A DNA stretch of 64,000 nucleotides, taken from positions 2,666,001-2,730,000 of the forward strand of contig LR134135.1 in NCBI GenBank assembly GCA_900635465.1, read 5' to 3'. The notes under the pieces are model-generated. The model was not told where the DNA came from and searched no databases. It saw only the letters and a program-made list of their open reading frames with translations. Positions 11,671 through 22,497 of this stretch are shown here, in pieces. Source of the stretch: Lelliottia amnigena. GTDB lineage: Bacteria; Pseudomonadota; Gammaproteobacteria; Enterobacterales; Enterobacteriaceae. Numbering within the stretch: position 1 is the stretch's first letter; every line of letters starts with the position of its first letter. The position numbers and the translations under genes are program-made.

Positions 11671-12138
11671 ATGACTGACTCCGCAATCACCAAAAAAGGC
11701 AAGCGTTCCATTTGGATCCCGCTGCTGGTGTTGATTACGCTCGCCGCATGCGCCACTGCTGGCTATAGTTACTGGCGGTCGCAGCAAGCGCCGTCAGCCA
11801 CTGCTAAAGCAGAACCCCCACCGCCTCCGGCCCCGGTCTTTTTCCCAATGGATACGTTTACCGTTAACCTCGGTGACGCGGATCGCGTGCTTTATATCGG
11901 CATTACATTGCGTTTGAAAGACGAAGCAACGCGCACTCGTCTGAGTGACTATTTACCCGAAGTCCGTAGCCGCCTGCTGCTGCTGTTCTCTCGTCAGGAC
12001 GCCACTGGGCTGTCAACTGATGACGGTAAGCAGAAGCTGGTCGAGGCCATCAAGCAAACGCTGGCACCGCCACTGGTAACCGGTCAACCTAAGCAGGAAG
12101 TCACTGACGTTCTGTACACAGCTTTTATCCTGCGGTAG
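11671..12138 (+). CDS. fliL: Flagellar basal body-associated protein FliL
   Basis: 155 residues with one membrane helix near the N-terminus (about residues 12-30), a Pro-rich linker and a periplasmic domain ([20 protein letters not shown]). FliL rings the stator in the inner membrane and supports torque. First gene of the fliLMNOPQR operon; fliM starts four bases after its stop. Confidence 0.96.
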   Translation: MTDSAITKKGKRSIWIPLLVLITLAACATAGYSYWRSQQAPSATAKAEPPPPPAPVFFPMDTFTVNLGDADRVLYIGITLRLKDEATRTRLSDYLPEVRSRLLLLFSRQDATGLSTDDGKQKLVEAIKQTLAPPLVTGQPKQEVTDVLYTAFILR

Positions 12139-12142
12139 AGAC

Positions 12143-13147
12143 ATGGGCGATAGTATTCTTTCTCAAGCGGAAATCGATGCGCTGCTTAACGGCGACAGCG
12201 AGAAGAGCGATGATCCAAAACCGGGTCTGGGCGGCGAGCCTGAAATTCGTCCCTACGATCCCAATACCCAGCGTCGCGTGGTGCGCGAGCGCCTTCAGGC
12301 GCTGGAGATCATCAACGAACGTTTTGCACGACAGTTCCGTATGGGCCTGTTCAACCTGCTGCGTCGTAGCCCGGACATTACCGTCGGTGCGATCCGCATT
12401 CAGCCGTATCATGAGTTTGCCCGCAACCTGCCGGTGCCAACTAACCTTAACCTGATCCATCTGAAACCGCTGCGTGGCACTGGCCTGTTCGTGTTTTCTC
12501 CGAGCCTGGTGTTTATCGCGGTCGATAACTTGTTTGGTGGCGACGGTCGCTTCCCGACGAAGGTGGAAGGACGCGAATTTACGCATACTGAACAGCGCGT
12601 GATCAACCGCATGCTGAAGCTGGCGCTTGAGTCGTACAGCGACGCATGGAAAGCGATCAACCCGCTGGAAGTGGAGTATGTGCGTTCCGAGATGCAGGTA
12701 AAATTCACCAACATCACGACGTCACCGAATGACATCGTGGTGAACACACCTTTCCACGTTGAGATCGGTAACCTGACCGGCGAATTTAATATTTGTCTGC
12801 CGTTCAGCATGATCGAACCTCTGCGTGAAGTGCTGGTTAACCCGCCGCTGGAAAACTCCCGCAACGAAGATCAGAACTGGCGTGAGAATCTGGTCCGTCA
12901 GGTTCAGCACTCGCAGCTGGAACTGGTGGCAAGCTTTGCGGATATTCCGCTACGGTTATCTCAGATACTGAAATTACAACCGGGCGATGTTCTGCCGATA
13001 GAAAAACCTGACCGTATTATTGCCCATGTGGATGACGTACCTGTATTGACCAGCCAGTACGGCACCGTAAACGGTCAATACGCGCTACGTGTTGAGCACT
13101 TGATCAATCCGATATTGAATTCGCTGAATGAGGAACAGCCCAAATGA
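12143..13147 (+). CDS. fliM: Flagellar motor switch protein FliM
   Basis: 334 residues. The N-terminal CheY-P binding segment (ILSQAEIDALLNGD) is present, followed by the CheC-like middle domain (NPLEVEYVRSE, FNICLPFSMIEPLRE) and the FliN-binding C-terminal domain. FliM is the middle ring of the switch complex. Its end overlaps fliN by four bases. Confidence 0.97.
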   Translation: MGDSILSQAEIDALLNGDSEKSDDPKPGLGGEPEIRPYDPNTQRRVVRERLQALEIINERFARQFRMGLFNLLRRSPDITVGAIRIQPYHEFARNLPVPTNLNLIHLKPLRGTGLFVFSPSLVFIAVDNLFGGDGRFPTKVEGREFTHTEQRVINRMLKLALESYSDAWKAINPLEVEYVRSEMQVKFTNITTSPNDIVVNTPFHVEIGNLTGEFNICLPFSMIEPLREVLVNPPLENSRNEDQNWRENLVRQVQHSQLELVASFADIPLRLSQILKLQPGDVLPIEKPDRIIAHVDDVPVLTSQYGTVNGQYALRVEHLINPILNSLNEEQPK

Positions 13148-13557
13148 GTGATATGAACAATCCGTCCGATGCAAACGGCGGAGCGCTGGACGATCTGTGG
13201 GCTGATGCATTGAACGAGCAACAGGCACCCGCGAGCAAAAGCGCTGCGGATGCGGTGTTCCAGCAGTTAGGCGGCGGTGACGTGAGCGGTACCCTGCAGG
13301 ATATCGATCTGATTATGGATATCCCGGTCAAGCTGACTGTTGAGCTGGGTCGTACGCGTATGACCATCAAAGAGTTGCTGCGCCTGACGCAGGGCTCCGT
13401 TGTCGCACTTGATGGCCTGGCGGGTGAACCGCTGGACATCCTGATCAACGGCTATTTGATTGCTCAGGGCGAAGTTGTGGTTGTGGCTGATAAATACGGT
13501 GTTCGTATCACTGACATCATCACCCCTTCCGAACGTATGCGTCGTCTGAGCCGTTAA
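13144..13557 (+). CDS. fliN: Flagellar motor switch protein FliN
   Basis: 137 residues with a variable N-terminus and the SpoA domain (DIPVKLTVELGRTRMTIKELL, ending ITDIITPSERMRRL). FliN forms the bottom of the C-ring and docks FliH. The gene overlaps fliM by four bases and is two bases from fliO. Confidence 0.97.
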   Translation: MSDMNNPSDANGGALDDLWADALNEQQAPASKSAADAVFQQLGGGDVSGTLQDIDLIMDIPVKLTVELGRTRMTIKELLRLTQGSVVALDGLAGEPLDILINGYLIAQGEVVVVADKYGVRITDIITPSERMRRLSR

Positions 13558-13559
13558 GT

Positions 13560-13934
13560 ATGAAAACCCAGGCAATTGTCTCGCAGCCCTCTGCGGTTCC
13601 AGGCTCACCGCTGCTTCAGGTAAGCGGTGCGCTGTTGGGTATTATTGCCTTTATTTTGATTATGGCGTGGCTCGCGAAACGCTTTGGTCTGGCGGGTAAA
13701 ACCGCCAACACGCGCGGTTTGAAAGTGAGTGCCAGCACCTCGCTGGGCCCACGCGAGCGCGTGATTATTGTCGACGTTGAAGATGCGCGCCTGGTACTTG
13801 GCGTCACCGCATCACACATCAATGTGCTTCATAAACTGCCTCCTGCGCCCGTTGCGGGCGAGGATACCGCAGAGAATCCAGCGGATTTTCAGTCCGTGTT
13901 AAAGAGTTTGCTTAAGCGTTCCGGGAGATCGTGA
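13560..13934 (+). CDS. fliO: Flagellar export apparatus assembly protein FliO
   Basis: 124 residues with one membrane helix (about residues 22-42) and a cytoplasmic region containing [19 protein letters not shown], the conserved FliO core. FliO helps FliP assemble into the export gate. It overlaps fliP by four bases. Confidence 0.95.
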   Translation: MKTQAIVSQPSAVPGSPLLQVSGALLGIIAFILIMAWLAKRFGLAGKTANTRGLKVSASTSLGPRERVIIVDVEDARLVLGVTASHINVLHKLPPAPVAGEDTAENPADFQSVLKSLLKRSGRS

Positions 13935-14671
13935 TGCGCCGTTTGTTGTCCCTTACGCTTGCAGGCCTCGCCCTGTTTGCTCCCGCCGTCTATGCGCAAT
14001 TGCCAGGCCTGATTTCCACTCCGATGGCTGGAGGAGGACAAAGCTGGTCTTTGCCGGTGCAGACGCTGGTCTTTATCACCTCTCTGACGTTTATCCCGGC
14101 TGTTTTGCTGATGATGACCAGTTTTACGCGCATCATTATCGTCTTTGGTTTACTGCGAAACGCGCTGGGTACACCGTCCGCACCGCCTAACCAGGTGTTG
14201 CTCGGTTTAGCGCTGTTCCTCACTTTCTTTATTATGTCGCCGGTCATCGATAAAATTTATGCCGACGCTTATCAGCCGTTCAGTGAAGATAAAATTTCCA
14301 TGCAGGTGGCGCTGGAAAAAGGCGCGCAGCCGCTGCGTGAATTTATGCTGCGTCAGACGCGTGAAGCGGATCTCGCGCTGTTTGCTCGTCTGGCTAACGA
14401 GGGACCGATTCAGGGGCCCGAAGCTGTGCCAATGCGCATTTTGCTGCCGGCCTACGTCACCAGTGAGCTGAAAACGGCCTTCCAGATTGGTTTTACGATC
14501 TTTATCCCGTTCCTGATTATCGACCTGGTGATCGCCAGCGTGCTGATGGCGTTAGGTATGATGATGGTGCCCCCTGCCACCATTGCCCTGCCCTTTAAGA
14601 TTATGCTTTTCGTACTGGTAGACGGCTGGCAATTGCTTGTCGGGTCGCTGGCGCAAAGTTTCTACAGTTGA
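13931..14671 (+). CDS. fliP: Flagellar export gate protein FliP
   Basis: 246 residues with a cleavable signal sequence (cut after APAVYA), FliP-family motifs ([40 protein letters not shown]) and four membrane helices. It forms the core of the FliP5Q4R1 gate. Confidence 0.97.
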   Translation: MMRRLLSLTLAGLALFAPAVYAQLPGLISTPMAGGGQSWSLPVQTLVFITSLTFIPAVLLMMTSFTRIIIVFGLLRNALGTPSAPPNQVLLGLALFLTFFIMSPVIDKIYADAYQPFSEDKISMQVALEKGAQPLREFMLRQTREADLALFARLANEGPIQGPEAVPMRILLPAYVTSELKTAFQIGFTIFIPFLIIDLVIASVLMALGMMMVPPATIALPFKIMLFVLVDGWQLLVGSLAQSFYS

Positions 14672-14681
14672 GGAGCGCGCA

Positions 14682-14951
14682 ATGACACCCGAATCGGTCA
14701 TGATGATGGGCACGGAAGCGATGAAAGTCGCCATTTCCGTTGCCGCGCCCTTGCTGTTAGTGGCCCTGGTTACCGGTCTTGTGATCAGTATTTTGCAAGC
14801 CGCTACTCAGATTAACGAAATGACGCTGTCGTTCATTCCTAAAATCATCGCTGTGTTCGTGACCATAATTGTTGCCGGACCGTGGATGCTCAATCTGTTG
14901 CTCGATTACATGCGCAACCTGTTTACCAATCTGCCGTACATTATCGGCTGA
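14682..14951 (+). CDS. fliQ: Flagellar export gate protein FliQ
   Basis: 89 residues from the ATG at 14682, preceded by GAGGAGCGCGCA; this matches the family start (MTPESVMMMGTEAMKVA). Two membrane helices; the QAATQINEMTLSFIPKI motif is diagnostic. The upstream in-frame start at 14637 lies inside fliP and is not used. Confidence 0.96.
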   Translation: MTPESVMMMGTEAMKVAISVAAPLLLVALVTGLVISILQAATQINEMTLSFIPKIIAVFVTIIVAGPWMLNLLLDYMRNLFTNLPYIIG

Positions 14952-14959
14952 TTATCTGA

Positions 14960-15754
14960 ATGCTACATTTCACCAGCGATCAATTCATGGAGTGGCTTGG
15001 CCTCTATTTTTGGCCACTACTGCGTGTAATGGCGTTGATCATGACGGCGCCCATACTGAGCGAAAAATCGATTCCTAAACGGGTCAAAATTGGCCTGGGA
15101 ATGTTGATTACGTTCGTGATTGCGCCGACGTTGCCACCGGTGAATATCCCTATTTTCTCTCCGCAAGCAGTCTGGCTTGCGCTTCAGCAGGTGCTGATCG
15201 GCGTGGCGATTGGTTTCACCATGCAGCTCGCCTTTGCGGCGATTCGTACCGCGGGTGAACTTATCGGCCTGCAGATGGGGTTATCATTCGCCACCTTCTT
15301 TGACCCTGGCAGCCACCTCAATATGCCCGTGCTGGCCCGCGTGATTGATATGCTGGCTATGCTGCTGTTCCTGACATTCAATGGTCACCTGTGGCTGATT
15401 TCGATGCTGGTGGACACGTTCCATACCTTGCCCATCGGCGGCAATCCGGTGAACAGCAACGCGTTTCTGGCACTGACCCGTGCCGCAGGGCTGATTTTCA
15501 TTAATGGACTGATGCTGGCGCTGCCGGTCATCACCCTCCTGCTGACCGTGAACCTGTCTCTGGGCTTGCTGAACCGAATGGCACCGCAGCTCTCCGTATT
15601 TGTCATCGGCTTCCCCATCACCCTGACGGTCGGTTTGATCTTGATGGGACTATTAATGCCGCTGATTGCACCTTTCTGCGAGCATTTATTTAGCGAAATA
15701 TTCAACCTCTTATCCGATATTGTTCGTGAGCTACCCCGAAATATTAACCCCTGA
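14960..15754 (+). CDS. fliR: Flagellar export gate protein FliR
   Basis: 264 residues with six hydrophobic segments and the conserved region [18 protein letters not shown]. It completes the export gate. Last gene of the operon; no strong terminator is visible behind it. Confidence 0.96.
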   Translation: MLHFTSDQFMEWLGLYFWPLLRVMALIMTAPILSEKSIPKRVKIGLGMLITFVIAPTLPPVNIPIFSPQAVWLALQQVLIGVAIGFTMQLAFAAIRTAGELIGLQMGLSFATFFDPGSHLNMPVLARVIDMLAMLLFLTFNGHLWLISMLVDTFHTLPIGGNPVNSNAFLALTRAAGLIFINGLMLALPVITLLLTVNLSLGLLNRMAPQLSVFVIGFPITLTVGLILMGLLMPLIAPFCEHLFSEIFNLLSDIVRELPRNINP

Positions 15755-15877
15755 TGTTTTATATTGTCTCTCTGAGGATATTCCTAAAATAAAAGCTGAA
15801 AAACATCTACCAGGATATATCTGGTGCGGTTTATTTGTTTTTATGCCCTTCACAATACTTTAATATTTACTTTACTT

Positions 15878-15891
15878 TAAGATGATTCCTG
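15878..15891. promoter_or_regulatory. RcsAB box upstream of rcsA
   Basis: TAAGATGATTCCTG fits the RcsAB consensus (TaAGaatatTCctA) at most positions and lies 153 bases before the rcsA ATG, where autoregulation by RcsAB is known in E. coli and Klebsiella. The rest of 15755-16043 shows no gene. Confidence 0.7.
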
Positions 15892-16043
15892 GCAAATTAT
15901 ACGTAACTTTACGGGATAGTGAGTTCGCCTGAAAGTCTTTGTATTGCTCACAGGTTTAATACCTTTTTTATCCATCCCGTATGGCTGTTTTGAGCTCTCA
16001 GGCAGATGGTGAATTATCGTTACGCATTGAGTGAGGGTATGCC

Positions 16044-16667
16044 ATGTCAACGATCATTATGGATTTATGCAGTTACACCCGGCTAGGGCTAACCGGGTAT
16101 CTTGCAAGTAGAGGGGTCAAAAAACGAGACGTCAATGATGTACATGATGTTGACGAACTTGCAGCCGCTTGTGAAGCTTACAAGCCAGGCGTGGTGTTTA
16201 TTAATGAGGACTGTTTCATTCACGATCCAGCCAACAGTCAGCACATTAAGCAAATCATTAATCAGCATCCTAAAACCCTGTTTATTGTTTTTATGGCAAT
16301 TGCGAATATCCATTTCGATGAATATTTGTTAGTGCGTAAAAACTTATTGATCAGTTCGAAGTCGATTAAACCCGAGTCACTGGATGACATTTTGGGTGAT
16401 TATTTAAATAAAGAAGCGAAGAGTGTAGGAGAATTTAACTTACCCACGTTATCATTAAGCCGTACTGAATCGAGTATGTTGCGAATGTGGATGGCGGGGC
16501 AAGGGACAATTCAGATTTCCGACCAGATGAATATCAAAGCAAAAACCGTTTCCTCACATAAGGGAAATATTAAAAGGAAAATTAAAACGCATAATAAACA
16601 AGTTATCTATCATGTTGTTCGTCTGACGGATAATGTGACAAATGGCATTTTCGTGAACATGCGTTAA
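16044..16667 (+). CDS. rcsA: Transcriptional activator of capsule synthesis RcsA
   Basis: 207 residues with a LuxR-type helix-turn-helix at the C-terminus ([35 protein letters not shown]). RcsA pairs with RcsB on RcsAB boxes and activates colanic acid capsule genes; it also represses motility. It is degraded by Lon and its mRNA silencing by H-NS is relieved by DsrA, which is encoded 0.7 kb downstream. GAGGG precedes the ATG. Confidence 0.97.
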   Translation: MSTIIMDLCSYTRLGLTGYLASRGVKKRDVNDVHDVDELAAACEAYKPGVVFINEDCFIHDPANSQHIKQIINQHPKTLFIVFMAIANIHFDEYLLVRKNLLISSKSIKPESLDDILGDYLNKEAKSVGEFNLPTLSLSRTESSMLRMWMAGQGTIQISDQMNIKAKTVSSHKGNIKRKIKTHNKQVIYHVVRLTDNVTNGIFVNMR

Positions 16668-16696
16668 TCATTTTATTCTCCTCTGCACCCCATCAA

Positions 16697-16720
16697 TCTC
16701 TGGCCTCGCCAGAGATTTTT
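16697..16720 (+). terminator. Rho-independent terminator of rcsA
   Basis: TCTCTGGC-CTC-GCCAGAGA followed by TTTTT, 30 bases after the rcsA stop. Confidence 0.85.
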
Positions 16721-16767
16721 CGTTCGATGAAGTGAGTCGGGTAAGCAGTATCTCACCCGACACGCCG

Positions 16768-16956
16768 CTACTCAGCGAGTTCGACAAAGATCCCGTCGGA
16801 ATGCCCCATCTCGTTAAAGAACCAGATCCCCAGCGGATAATCTTCCAGTGACACCAGGTACATCACGCCTTCACTAAATTGTTCTACTGCCAGCACTACG
16901 CCCGGACGGCGCGGTCCACCGTCTGTCTTTACGGTTACCCGATCGTTGACCTTCAT
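16768..16956 (-). CDS. dsrB: Small conserved protein DsrB
   Basis: 62 residues from ATG 16956 ([19 protein letters not shown]), with AGGAGGA just upstream. It is nearly identical in layout to E. coli DsrB, a small SH3-like protein of unknown function; expression in E. coli depends on RpoS. A longer frame reaching 16992 has no ribosome site and is rejected. Confidence 0.93.
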   Translation of the reverse strand: MKVNDRVTVKTDGGPRRPGVVLAVEQFSEGVMYLVSLEDYPLGIWFFNEMGHSDGIFVELAE

Positions 16957-17084
16957 AAAATCCTCCTGTGGTTTTGAGCCAGTGTAGAACAATTCGCAAC
17001 AACTGGCAGCGCCTGCCTGAATGATTGCCGCTTTTGTGGGCAGTCTATACTTAACGCTGAATCCGGTGAAATGAGGTATGCGTG

Positions 17085-17312
17085 ATGAAAACCGCGAAAG
17101 AGTACAGCGAGACCGCCAAGCGAGAAGTGAACGTGGATGTCGATGCCCTGCTGGCCGCCATCAATGAGATCAGTGAAAGCGAAGTGCGGCGCACGGAAGA
17201 TGACCCCACACGTGTGGTCGTCAACGGGCATGACTACCACACCTACCGCGAACTGGCAGAGGCGTTTGAGTTAGATATCCATGATTTTAGCGTGACGGAA
17301 GTGAATCGCTGA
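17085..17312 (+). CDS. yodD: Stress-related protein YodD
   Basis: 75 residues ([23 protein letters not shown]...), the same length as E. coli YodD. The ATG at 17085 is chosen over the GTG directly before it. The protein is acidic and helical; in E. coli it is induced by peroxide, acid and other stresses, and its biochemical role is unknown. Confidence 0.93.
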   Translation: MKTAKEYSETAKREVNVDVDALLAAINEISESEVRRTEDDPTRVVVNGHDYHTYRELAEAFELDIHDFSVTEVNR

Positions 17313-17316
17313 GGCG

Positions 17317-17407
17317 AAAAAAAATCCCGGTCATGGGGATGACCGGGATGAACTTGCTTATGCAAGAAGCACTTGTAAATTCGTTACACCAGGAAATCTG
17401 ATGTGGG
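17317..17407 (-). ncRNA. dsrA: Small regulatory RNA DsrA
   Basis: On the minus strand the sequence runs CACATCAGATTTCCTGGTGT at the 5' end, then the AACGAATTTAC-AAGTGCTTCTTGC region, and ends in an ATCCCGGTC...GACCGGGAT hairpin with eight T. This is the E. coli DsrA layout: stem-loop 1 and the rpoS/hns pairing stretch, a second stem-loop and the terminator. DsrA with Hfq activates rpoS translation and represses hns, more so at low temperature. The terminator stem has a CATCCCCATG-like loop that differs from E. coli. Confidence 0.92.
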
Positions 17408-17411
17408 ATTT

Positions 17412-17440
17412 ACCTTATCCCCAATTATTTTGCATGACAA
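17412..17440 (-). promoter_or_regulatory. Promoter of dsrA
   Basis: On the minus strand TTGTCA (-35) and TAAGGT (-10) are separated by exactly 17 bases and end five bases before the predicted 5' end of DsrA. Confidence 0.7.
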
Positions 17441-17618
17441 GGATATATTCCGATCATAAATACATTCATCTATAACCCTCAGTTTTGGTTATAAATCCCC
17501 AACGCCTGCCAGCACAAGGGTTGTTGGGATCGTTTCCATTATCGGGAACAAAAACGCACGATTAGCTTTAGGATTTATCTTAGGTCCGTTCTGAAACAAC
17601 GGTTAATCAGGAGATGCC

Positions 17619-18446
17619 ATGTCTTTACTCAAGGAGACGCTTTTAGTCTTTACCGATCTGGATGGAACCCTGCTGGATATCCATACCTACGACTGGCGTC
17701 CCGCCTCTCCGTGGCTGGATAAGCTGCAAGACCATCAGATTCCGGTCATTTTGTGCAGCAGCAAAACGGCCGCTGAAACGCTTGAGATCCAGCAGGATTT
17801 GGGGCTGGAGGGCTTGCCGTTTATTGCCGAGAACGGCGCGGTGATTCAGTTGGATGTGCGTTGGGATGACCATCCCGATGCGCCACGGCTGATCAATGGC
17901 ACGCCGCACAGCGACATTTGCGCTGTGATTAACCCGCTGCGCGAGCGCGACGGCTATAAATTCACGACGTTTGATGATGTTGATGAACGGGTTATCGGCG
18001 AGTGGACCGGGCTTAATCGCGAAAGGTCATCCCTGGCGCGACTGCATGAGGCGTCGGTGACCCTAATCTGGCGCGATAGCGACGAACAGATGACAAAGTT
18101 TGAGGCTGAGCTGGCTCAGATGGGATTTAAATTCATCCAGGGCGCACGGTTCTGGCACATTCTCGACGCGCGCGGCGGGAAAGATCAGGCGGTGAACTGG
18201 TTAATTGATGAGTACCGTAAGCGCGAGGGTTTTGTGCCGACCACCATTGGCCTTGGCGACGGTCCAAACGACGCCCCGCTGCTTGATAACGTCGATTACG
18301 CCGTAGTTGTGAAAAGCATCAATCGACTCGGTATCCGGCTCCAGGAGGATATCCCGGAGCGGGTGTATCACACTCAACAGGCAGGGCCTGAGGGCTGGCG
18401 AGAAGGGCTGGATCATTTTTTATCCGGACCGCGACACACCACCTGA
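17619..18446 (+). CDS. yedP: Mannosyl-3-phosphoglycerate phosphatase-like HAD protein YedP
   Basis: 275 residues of the HAD superfamily, Cof/MPGP type: motif I is [10 protein letters not shown] near the N-terminus and the C-terminal motif [13 protein letters not shown] binds Mg2+. The family dephosphorylates mannosyl-3-phosphoglycerate to mannosylglycerate, but enterics lack the matching synthase, so the true substrate is uncertain. Ends in a 34-base convergent overlap with dgcQ. Confidence 0.9.
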   Translation: MSLLKETLLVFTDLDGTLLDIHTYDWRPASPWLDKLQDHQIPVILCSSKTAAETLEIQQDLGLEGLPFIAENGAVIQLDVRWDDHPDAPRLINGTPHSDICAVINPLRERDGYKFTTFDDVDERVIGEWTGLNRERSSLARLHEASVTLIWRDSDEQMTKFEAELAQMGFKFIQGARFWHILDARGGKDQAVNWLIDEYRKREGFVPTTIGLGDGPNDAPLLDNVDYAVVVKSINRLGIRLQEDIPERVYHTQQAGPEGWREGLDHFLSGPRHTT

Positions 18447-20107
18447 TTTCTCCCCTGCTGTTTCGCCAGATAGAGACGCGCATCGGCAATGGACTGCAAT
18501 TGCTCAAAATCAAAACTGGCGTTCTCTTCCGTGCTGCTGACGCCAAGCGAAGCGCTAACCCGCCCCGTGGTGCTCTTCTTCACCAGGATCTCTTTTCGAT
18601 GAATGGAGACCCGAATACGTTCCGCCACACCAGCCGCCTGCTCCGCTGTCGCGCCCGGCAGCACAACGCAGAACTCCTCACCGCCCACTCGCCCTGCCAC
18701 ATCGCTATTTCGCAACGCGTGCTTAATCAGCCGGGCCGTGTGGGCCAGCACTTTGTCCCCCGCCTGATGACCAAATCGATCGTTAATGCTTTTGAAATGG
18801 TCGAGATCGAGCTGAATGACCGAGAACGGCAGCTGCTGCTGACGGCACTCCTCGGCCAGAGCCTTTGCCCGATCAAAGAGCGCACGGCGGTTGTTGAGCC
18901 GGGTGAGCGGATCGTGCCAGGCCTGCCACTGCAATGAATTTTGCAGCGTATACATGTTGCTTACCATCCGACGGATCACCAGCCACGAAATCAACAGCGT
19001 CGCGGTAAAGAGCGCCCACAGCGATGCCAGGGCAATACTGATACTACCAAAATCGCCCCGAACGCCCTCTTTGAGGGAGTGAACACGCAGCACCAGCCCA
19101 TCAAAGTGCTCCAGCCGCTCCCAACTGATGAACTGCGTGCTCAACCGCAGCCCTCCCTGAGTATCGCTCTCCACCGCATGCGCGATTTGAGCGAGTTCTT
19201 GCGCATCAAACTGCGTGACGCGTTCGGTGTTTTCTTCAGAGGTCGCAATCAGATTGAGGCGGTTGTCATACAGCTGGTATTCACCGTCTTTGTGCTGATC
19301 AACGGCGTCCATCAGCAGCTGGGTCATGGTTGGCAGCGTGAAATCCATCGCCAGCACGCCATACCAGTAGTTGTCCTGATACACCGGCACGCTGGCGGTG
19401 ATGAGGCGTTCATTTTGTCCCGCGATAAAGGGAGCCATAAACCAGCGCACCGCACGTGCTCGATTGCCGCGGTCAGTCTGTTGGGTGAACCAGGGGCGCG
19501 TCACCAGATCGTAGTAACGGGATATGATGGACGTGTTAAGCGCGGCGGGCAGCGTCGAAACAAAAAATCCCGCACGCGAGACGTATGTGACGCCCTTTTC
19601 TTTATTGTTGGCGTGCGAGACGGCGAGGCGCAGTAAATAGCCCACCTCCAGTGCAGCAGAGAGTTCTCTGCCGATCCGCTTATCATCGCGCGCCAGAAGT
19701 GTTGTTTGCGTAACCATGCCATCAGACACGCCGTTTATCGGCAGCGCACGCCGCTGCTCAACTTCCAGCTGCCAGAAGGGTTTTGCACGCAGAGTGTTAA
19801 AATTCTGGACCGCATCTTGTAATACGCGAAAACCAAGCGGCGTTTGCAACGCATCACCCATGCTCTGACGGAAAAAGAGCAGTTTATTGACACTGTACTG
19901 GAGCTGCCGGTCCAGCGTGTTGGCTACATTTTGCAGATGATTTTGCTGGCTTGAAATATAAGCCTCTTCCAGCACAACGACTTCTCGCCATGTCAGAATG
20001 GTGGAAAAAATGAGGACGACCAGAAAACACGCGTTAACAATTTGACCGGGGTGGTGACGTAACCGTTCCAGCAGATTTTTCTTGATGACAAAGGTCTCGC
20101 GCTGCAC
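18413..20107 (-). CDS. dgcQ: Membrane diguanylate cyclase DgcQ
   Basis: 564 residues. An N-terminal membrane helix (about residues 23-42), a periplasmic sensor of some 300 residues, a second helix (about 360-383) and a C-terminal GGDEF domain with the active signature RVGGEEF. The enzyme makes cyclic di-GMP, which favours cellulose and biofilm and lowers motility. The N-terminus resembles E. coli YedQ/DgcQ ([17 protein letters not shown]). Confidence 0.94.
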   Translation of the reverse strand: MQRETFVIKKNLLERLRHHPGQIVNACFLVVLIFSTILTWREVVVLEEAYISSQQNHLQNVANTLDRQLQYSVNKLLFFRQSMGDALQTPLGFRVLQDAVQNFNTLRAKPFWQLEVEQRRALPINGVSDGMVTQTTLLARDDKRIGRELSAALEVGYLLRLAVSHANNKEKGVTYVSRAGFFVSTLPAALNTSIISRYYDLVTRPWFTQQTDRGNRARAVRWFMAPFIAGQNERLITASVPVYQDNYWYGVLAMDFTLPTMTQLLMDAVDQHKDGEYQLYDNRLNLIATSEENTERVTQFDAQELAQIAHAVESDTQGGLRLSTQFISWERLEHFDGLVLRVHSLKEGVRGDFGSISIALASLWALFTATLLISWLVIRRMVSNMYTLQNSLQWQAWHDPLTRLNNRRALFDRAKALAEECRQQQLPFSVIQLDLDHFKSINDRFGHQAGDKVLAHTARLIKHALRNSDVAGRVGGEEFCVVLPGATAEQAAGVAERIRVSIHRKEILVKKSTTGRVSASLGVSSTEENASFDFEQLQSIADARLYLAKQQGRNQVVCRGPDKK

Positions 20108-20202
20108 ACAAACTCCCTGATCACATCTTTACTCTACGCATCATACCTAAGCCCGACGGTTCGATACATTAAGACAAGTGTCGCCTGAAGCGATAGCCAA
20201 CA

Positions 20203-20226
20203 AAAAGCCCGGACATGCCGGGCTTT
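20203..20226 (-). terminator. Terminator of yodC
   Basis: AAAGCCCGG-CATG-CCGGGCTTT hairpin seven bases after the yodC stop, with T-run on the minus strand. Confidence 0.85.
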
Positions 20227-20232
20227 ACGTGA

Positions 20233-20415
20233 TTAAGCCGTCTCGCGTCGCTGCGGTTTGTCACCCGGCAGTAGCTCCTCTTCACGAAAAGCTTCTCGCT
20301 TGATGCCAAAACCGTCATGCCACCGGCATTCCACCATGCCACTGGAATATCCCGTGACAATCATACGTGGGCCACCGTTTTTAGGCTTAACTTCATCACT
20401 GACCACAAAGACCAT
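20233..20415 (-). CDS. yodC: Conserved small protein YodC
   Basis: 60 residues with the core GGPRMIVTGYSSGMVECRW, typical of YodC and DUF2158 proteins. The function is unknown. Two close Cys/Trp residues and the fold suggest a small beta-barrel. AGGCGG precedes the start. Monocistronic between its own terminator and yedI. Confidence 0.92.
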   Translation of the reverse strand: MVFVVSDEVKPKNGGPRMIVTGYSSGMVECRWHDGFGIKREAFREEELLPGDKPQRRETA

Positions 20416-20493
20416 AACCGCCTCCAGTATCAGGGTGAAACTGTTTCAATCTAGACGAGGAATGGCCCTTTTTCCATAGCGCGCAAAGAACAA

Positions 20494-21405
20494 TTAGTGC
20501 GAAACACCGCGCAGTTTTGCGATACCTTTCACGCCCGCGATGACGATGACACCAATAATAAAGCCAATCACCAGGTTCACGATCGTCGGTAAAATGGCAG
20601 ACATCACACTCCCCTGTCCTTGCGCAAAATGTTCAATGGCGTGGTGCAGCGGTGCAATACCATGCACCACAATCCCACCGCCCACCAGGAACATCGCCAG
20701 CGTGCCGATCACCGACAAGCTTTTCATTAGCCATGGCGCCAGCACCAGCAATCCTTTACCGATGATTCTTGCCAGACTATTGGATTTATCCACCAGCCAG
20801 TAGCCCATGTCATCGAGCTTAACGATCACCCCGACAAGGCCATAAACGCCAATCGTTACGGCGATCGCGATACCGGAGAGCACCAGCACCTGATTCAGCA
20901 GCGGGGCTTCTGAAACAATCCCCAGCGTGATGGCGACGATTTCTGCCGACAGAATAAAATCGGTACGAATTGCGCCTTTGACCTTATCGCGTTCAAAGGC
21001 GAGCGGGTCCTTCGCGGCGAGCGCCTCCAGGCGCTGCTGGCGAGCCTGCGGTGTCTCCTCATCCTTACGTGAGGCAAAAGAGTGCAGCACCTTCTCAACG
21101 CCCTCATAACAGAGGAACGCACCGCCTATCATTAACAGCGGCGTGATGGCCCACGGAATAAACGCGCTGATCAGCAGCGCCAGCGGCACCAGAATCACCT
21201 TATTGAGAAGTGAACCTTTTGCCACGCTCCACACCACGGGCAGCTCACGGTTGGCGCGAACGCCAGACACTTGCTGTGCGTTAAGCGATAGGTCGTCACC
21301 CAATACACCGGCCGTCTTTTTCGCGGCCAGTTTCCCCATCAGCGATATGTCGTCCAGCAACGTGGCAATATCATCCAATAATGTTAATAAGCTACTTCCT
21401 GCCAA
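20494..21405 (-). CDS. yedI: DUF808 membrane protein YedI
   Basis: 303 residues from a TTG start at 21405, preceded by AAGGA at eight bases; this puts the start exactly where E. coli YedI begins ([19 protein letters not shown]). An in-frame ATG at 21474 would add 23 unconserved residues. Several membrane helices; the DUF808 family has no firmly known role. Confidence 0.93.
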   Translation of the reverse strand: MAGSSLLTLLDDIATLLDDISLMGKLAAKKTAGVLGDDLSLNAQQVSGVRANRELPVVWSVAKGSLLNKVILVPLALLISAFIPWAITPLLMIGGAFLCYEGVEKVLHSFASRKDEETPQARQQRLEALAAKDPLAFERDKVKGAIRTDFILSAEIVAITLGIVSEAPLLNQVLVLSGIAIAVTIGVYGLVGVIVKLDDMGYWLVDKSNSLARIIGKGLLVLAPWLMKSLSVIGTLAMFLVGGGIVVHGIAPLHHAIEHFAQGQGSVMSAILPTIVNLVIGFIIGVIVIAGVKGIAKLRGVSH

Positions 21406-21582
21406 AATCTGATCCTTCTTATTTTGATAATTAAGTGAATAGTATGGAGTAAAAATCAGAACCTCGAAACCCATGCCTTAAGTCAACAAATAATTCACAT
21501 CATTGATACAACTAAAGCACTCGCCAGCACGATAGTTTTGACGTTTACTATGAGCGACCTTTTTAATTCGCCGTGAGGGACT

Positions 21583-22497
21583 ATGCGTTTCAGGCAACTA
21601 TTACCGCTTATTGGAGCACTTTTTTCGCTCTATATCATTTGGGGTTCCACCTATTTTGTCATTCGCGTCGGTGTGGAAAGCTGGCCCCCGCTAATGATGG
21701 CGGGCATCCGCTTTTTATCGGCTGGCGTGTTGCTGCTGGCCTTCTTACTGCTCCGTGGTCATCGATTACCCCCGCTGCGTCCGATGATAAACGCGGCGCT
21801 GATCGGCCTGCTTCTGCTCGCTGTCGGCAATGGTTTTGTTACGGTGGCAGAGCATCAGAACGTGCCGTCAGGCATTGCGGCGGTGGTGGTCGCGACGGTT
21901 CCCCTGTTTACGCTGTGCTTTAGCCGTCTGTTCGGCATTCGCACCCGCAAACTGGAATGGATGGGCATTGGTATTGGCCTGGCGGGAATTATTTTGCTTA
22001 ACAGCGGCGGCAACCTGAGCGGCAATCCGTGGGGAGCGCTGTTGATCCTGATGGGTTCCCTGAGCTGGGCGTTTGGTTCCGTCCTGGGGTCGCGCATCGA
22101 ATTACCGTCCGGGATGATGGCGGGCGCTATTGAGATGCTGGCAGCGGGAATCGTGCTGTTAGTTGCATCAACGATCACAGGTGAAAAACTCACGGCCATG
22201 CCGGGTCTTTCTGGTTTCCTGGCGGTGGGTTATCTGGCCATTTTCGGCTCGATTATCGCCATTAACTCTTATATGTTCCTGATCCGTAACGTCAGTCCTG
22301 CCGTCGCCACCAGCTACGCATACGTAAACCCGGTGGTGGCCGTGCTGTTAGGGACAACGTTTGCAGGCGAGACGCTGTCGTCGGTCGAGTGGTTAGCGCT
22401 GGGTGTCATTATCATGGCGGTGGTGCTGGTCACGCTCGGGAAATACCTTATCCCGGCTAAACCCATTATTACACCCTGTGAGGTGGAAAAACCGTAA
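21583..22497 (+). CDS. yedA: EamA/DMT-family inner membrane transporter YedA
   Basis: 304 residues with ten hydrophobic segments and the two EamA repeats (IWGSTYFVIRVGVESWPP; PAVATSYAYVNPVVAVLLG). The E. coli homologue is a putative amino acid or metabolite exporter. It converges with vsr and overlaps it by 29 bases. Confidence 0.93.
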   Translation: MRFRQLLPLIGALFSLYIIWGSTYFVIRVGVESWPPLMMAGIRFLSAGVLLLAFLLLRGHRLPPLRPMINAALIGLLLLAVGNGFVTVAEHQNVPSGIAAVVVATVPLFTLCFSRLFGIRTRKLEWMGIGIGLAGIILLNSGGNLSGNPWGALLILMGSLSWAFGSVLGSRIELPSGMMAGAIEMLAAGIVLLVASTITGEKLTAMPGLSGFLAVGYLAIFGSIIAINSYMFLIRNVSPAVATSYAYVNPVVAVLLGTTFAGETLSSVEWLALGVIIMAVVLVTLGKYLIPAKPIITPCEVEKP

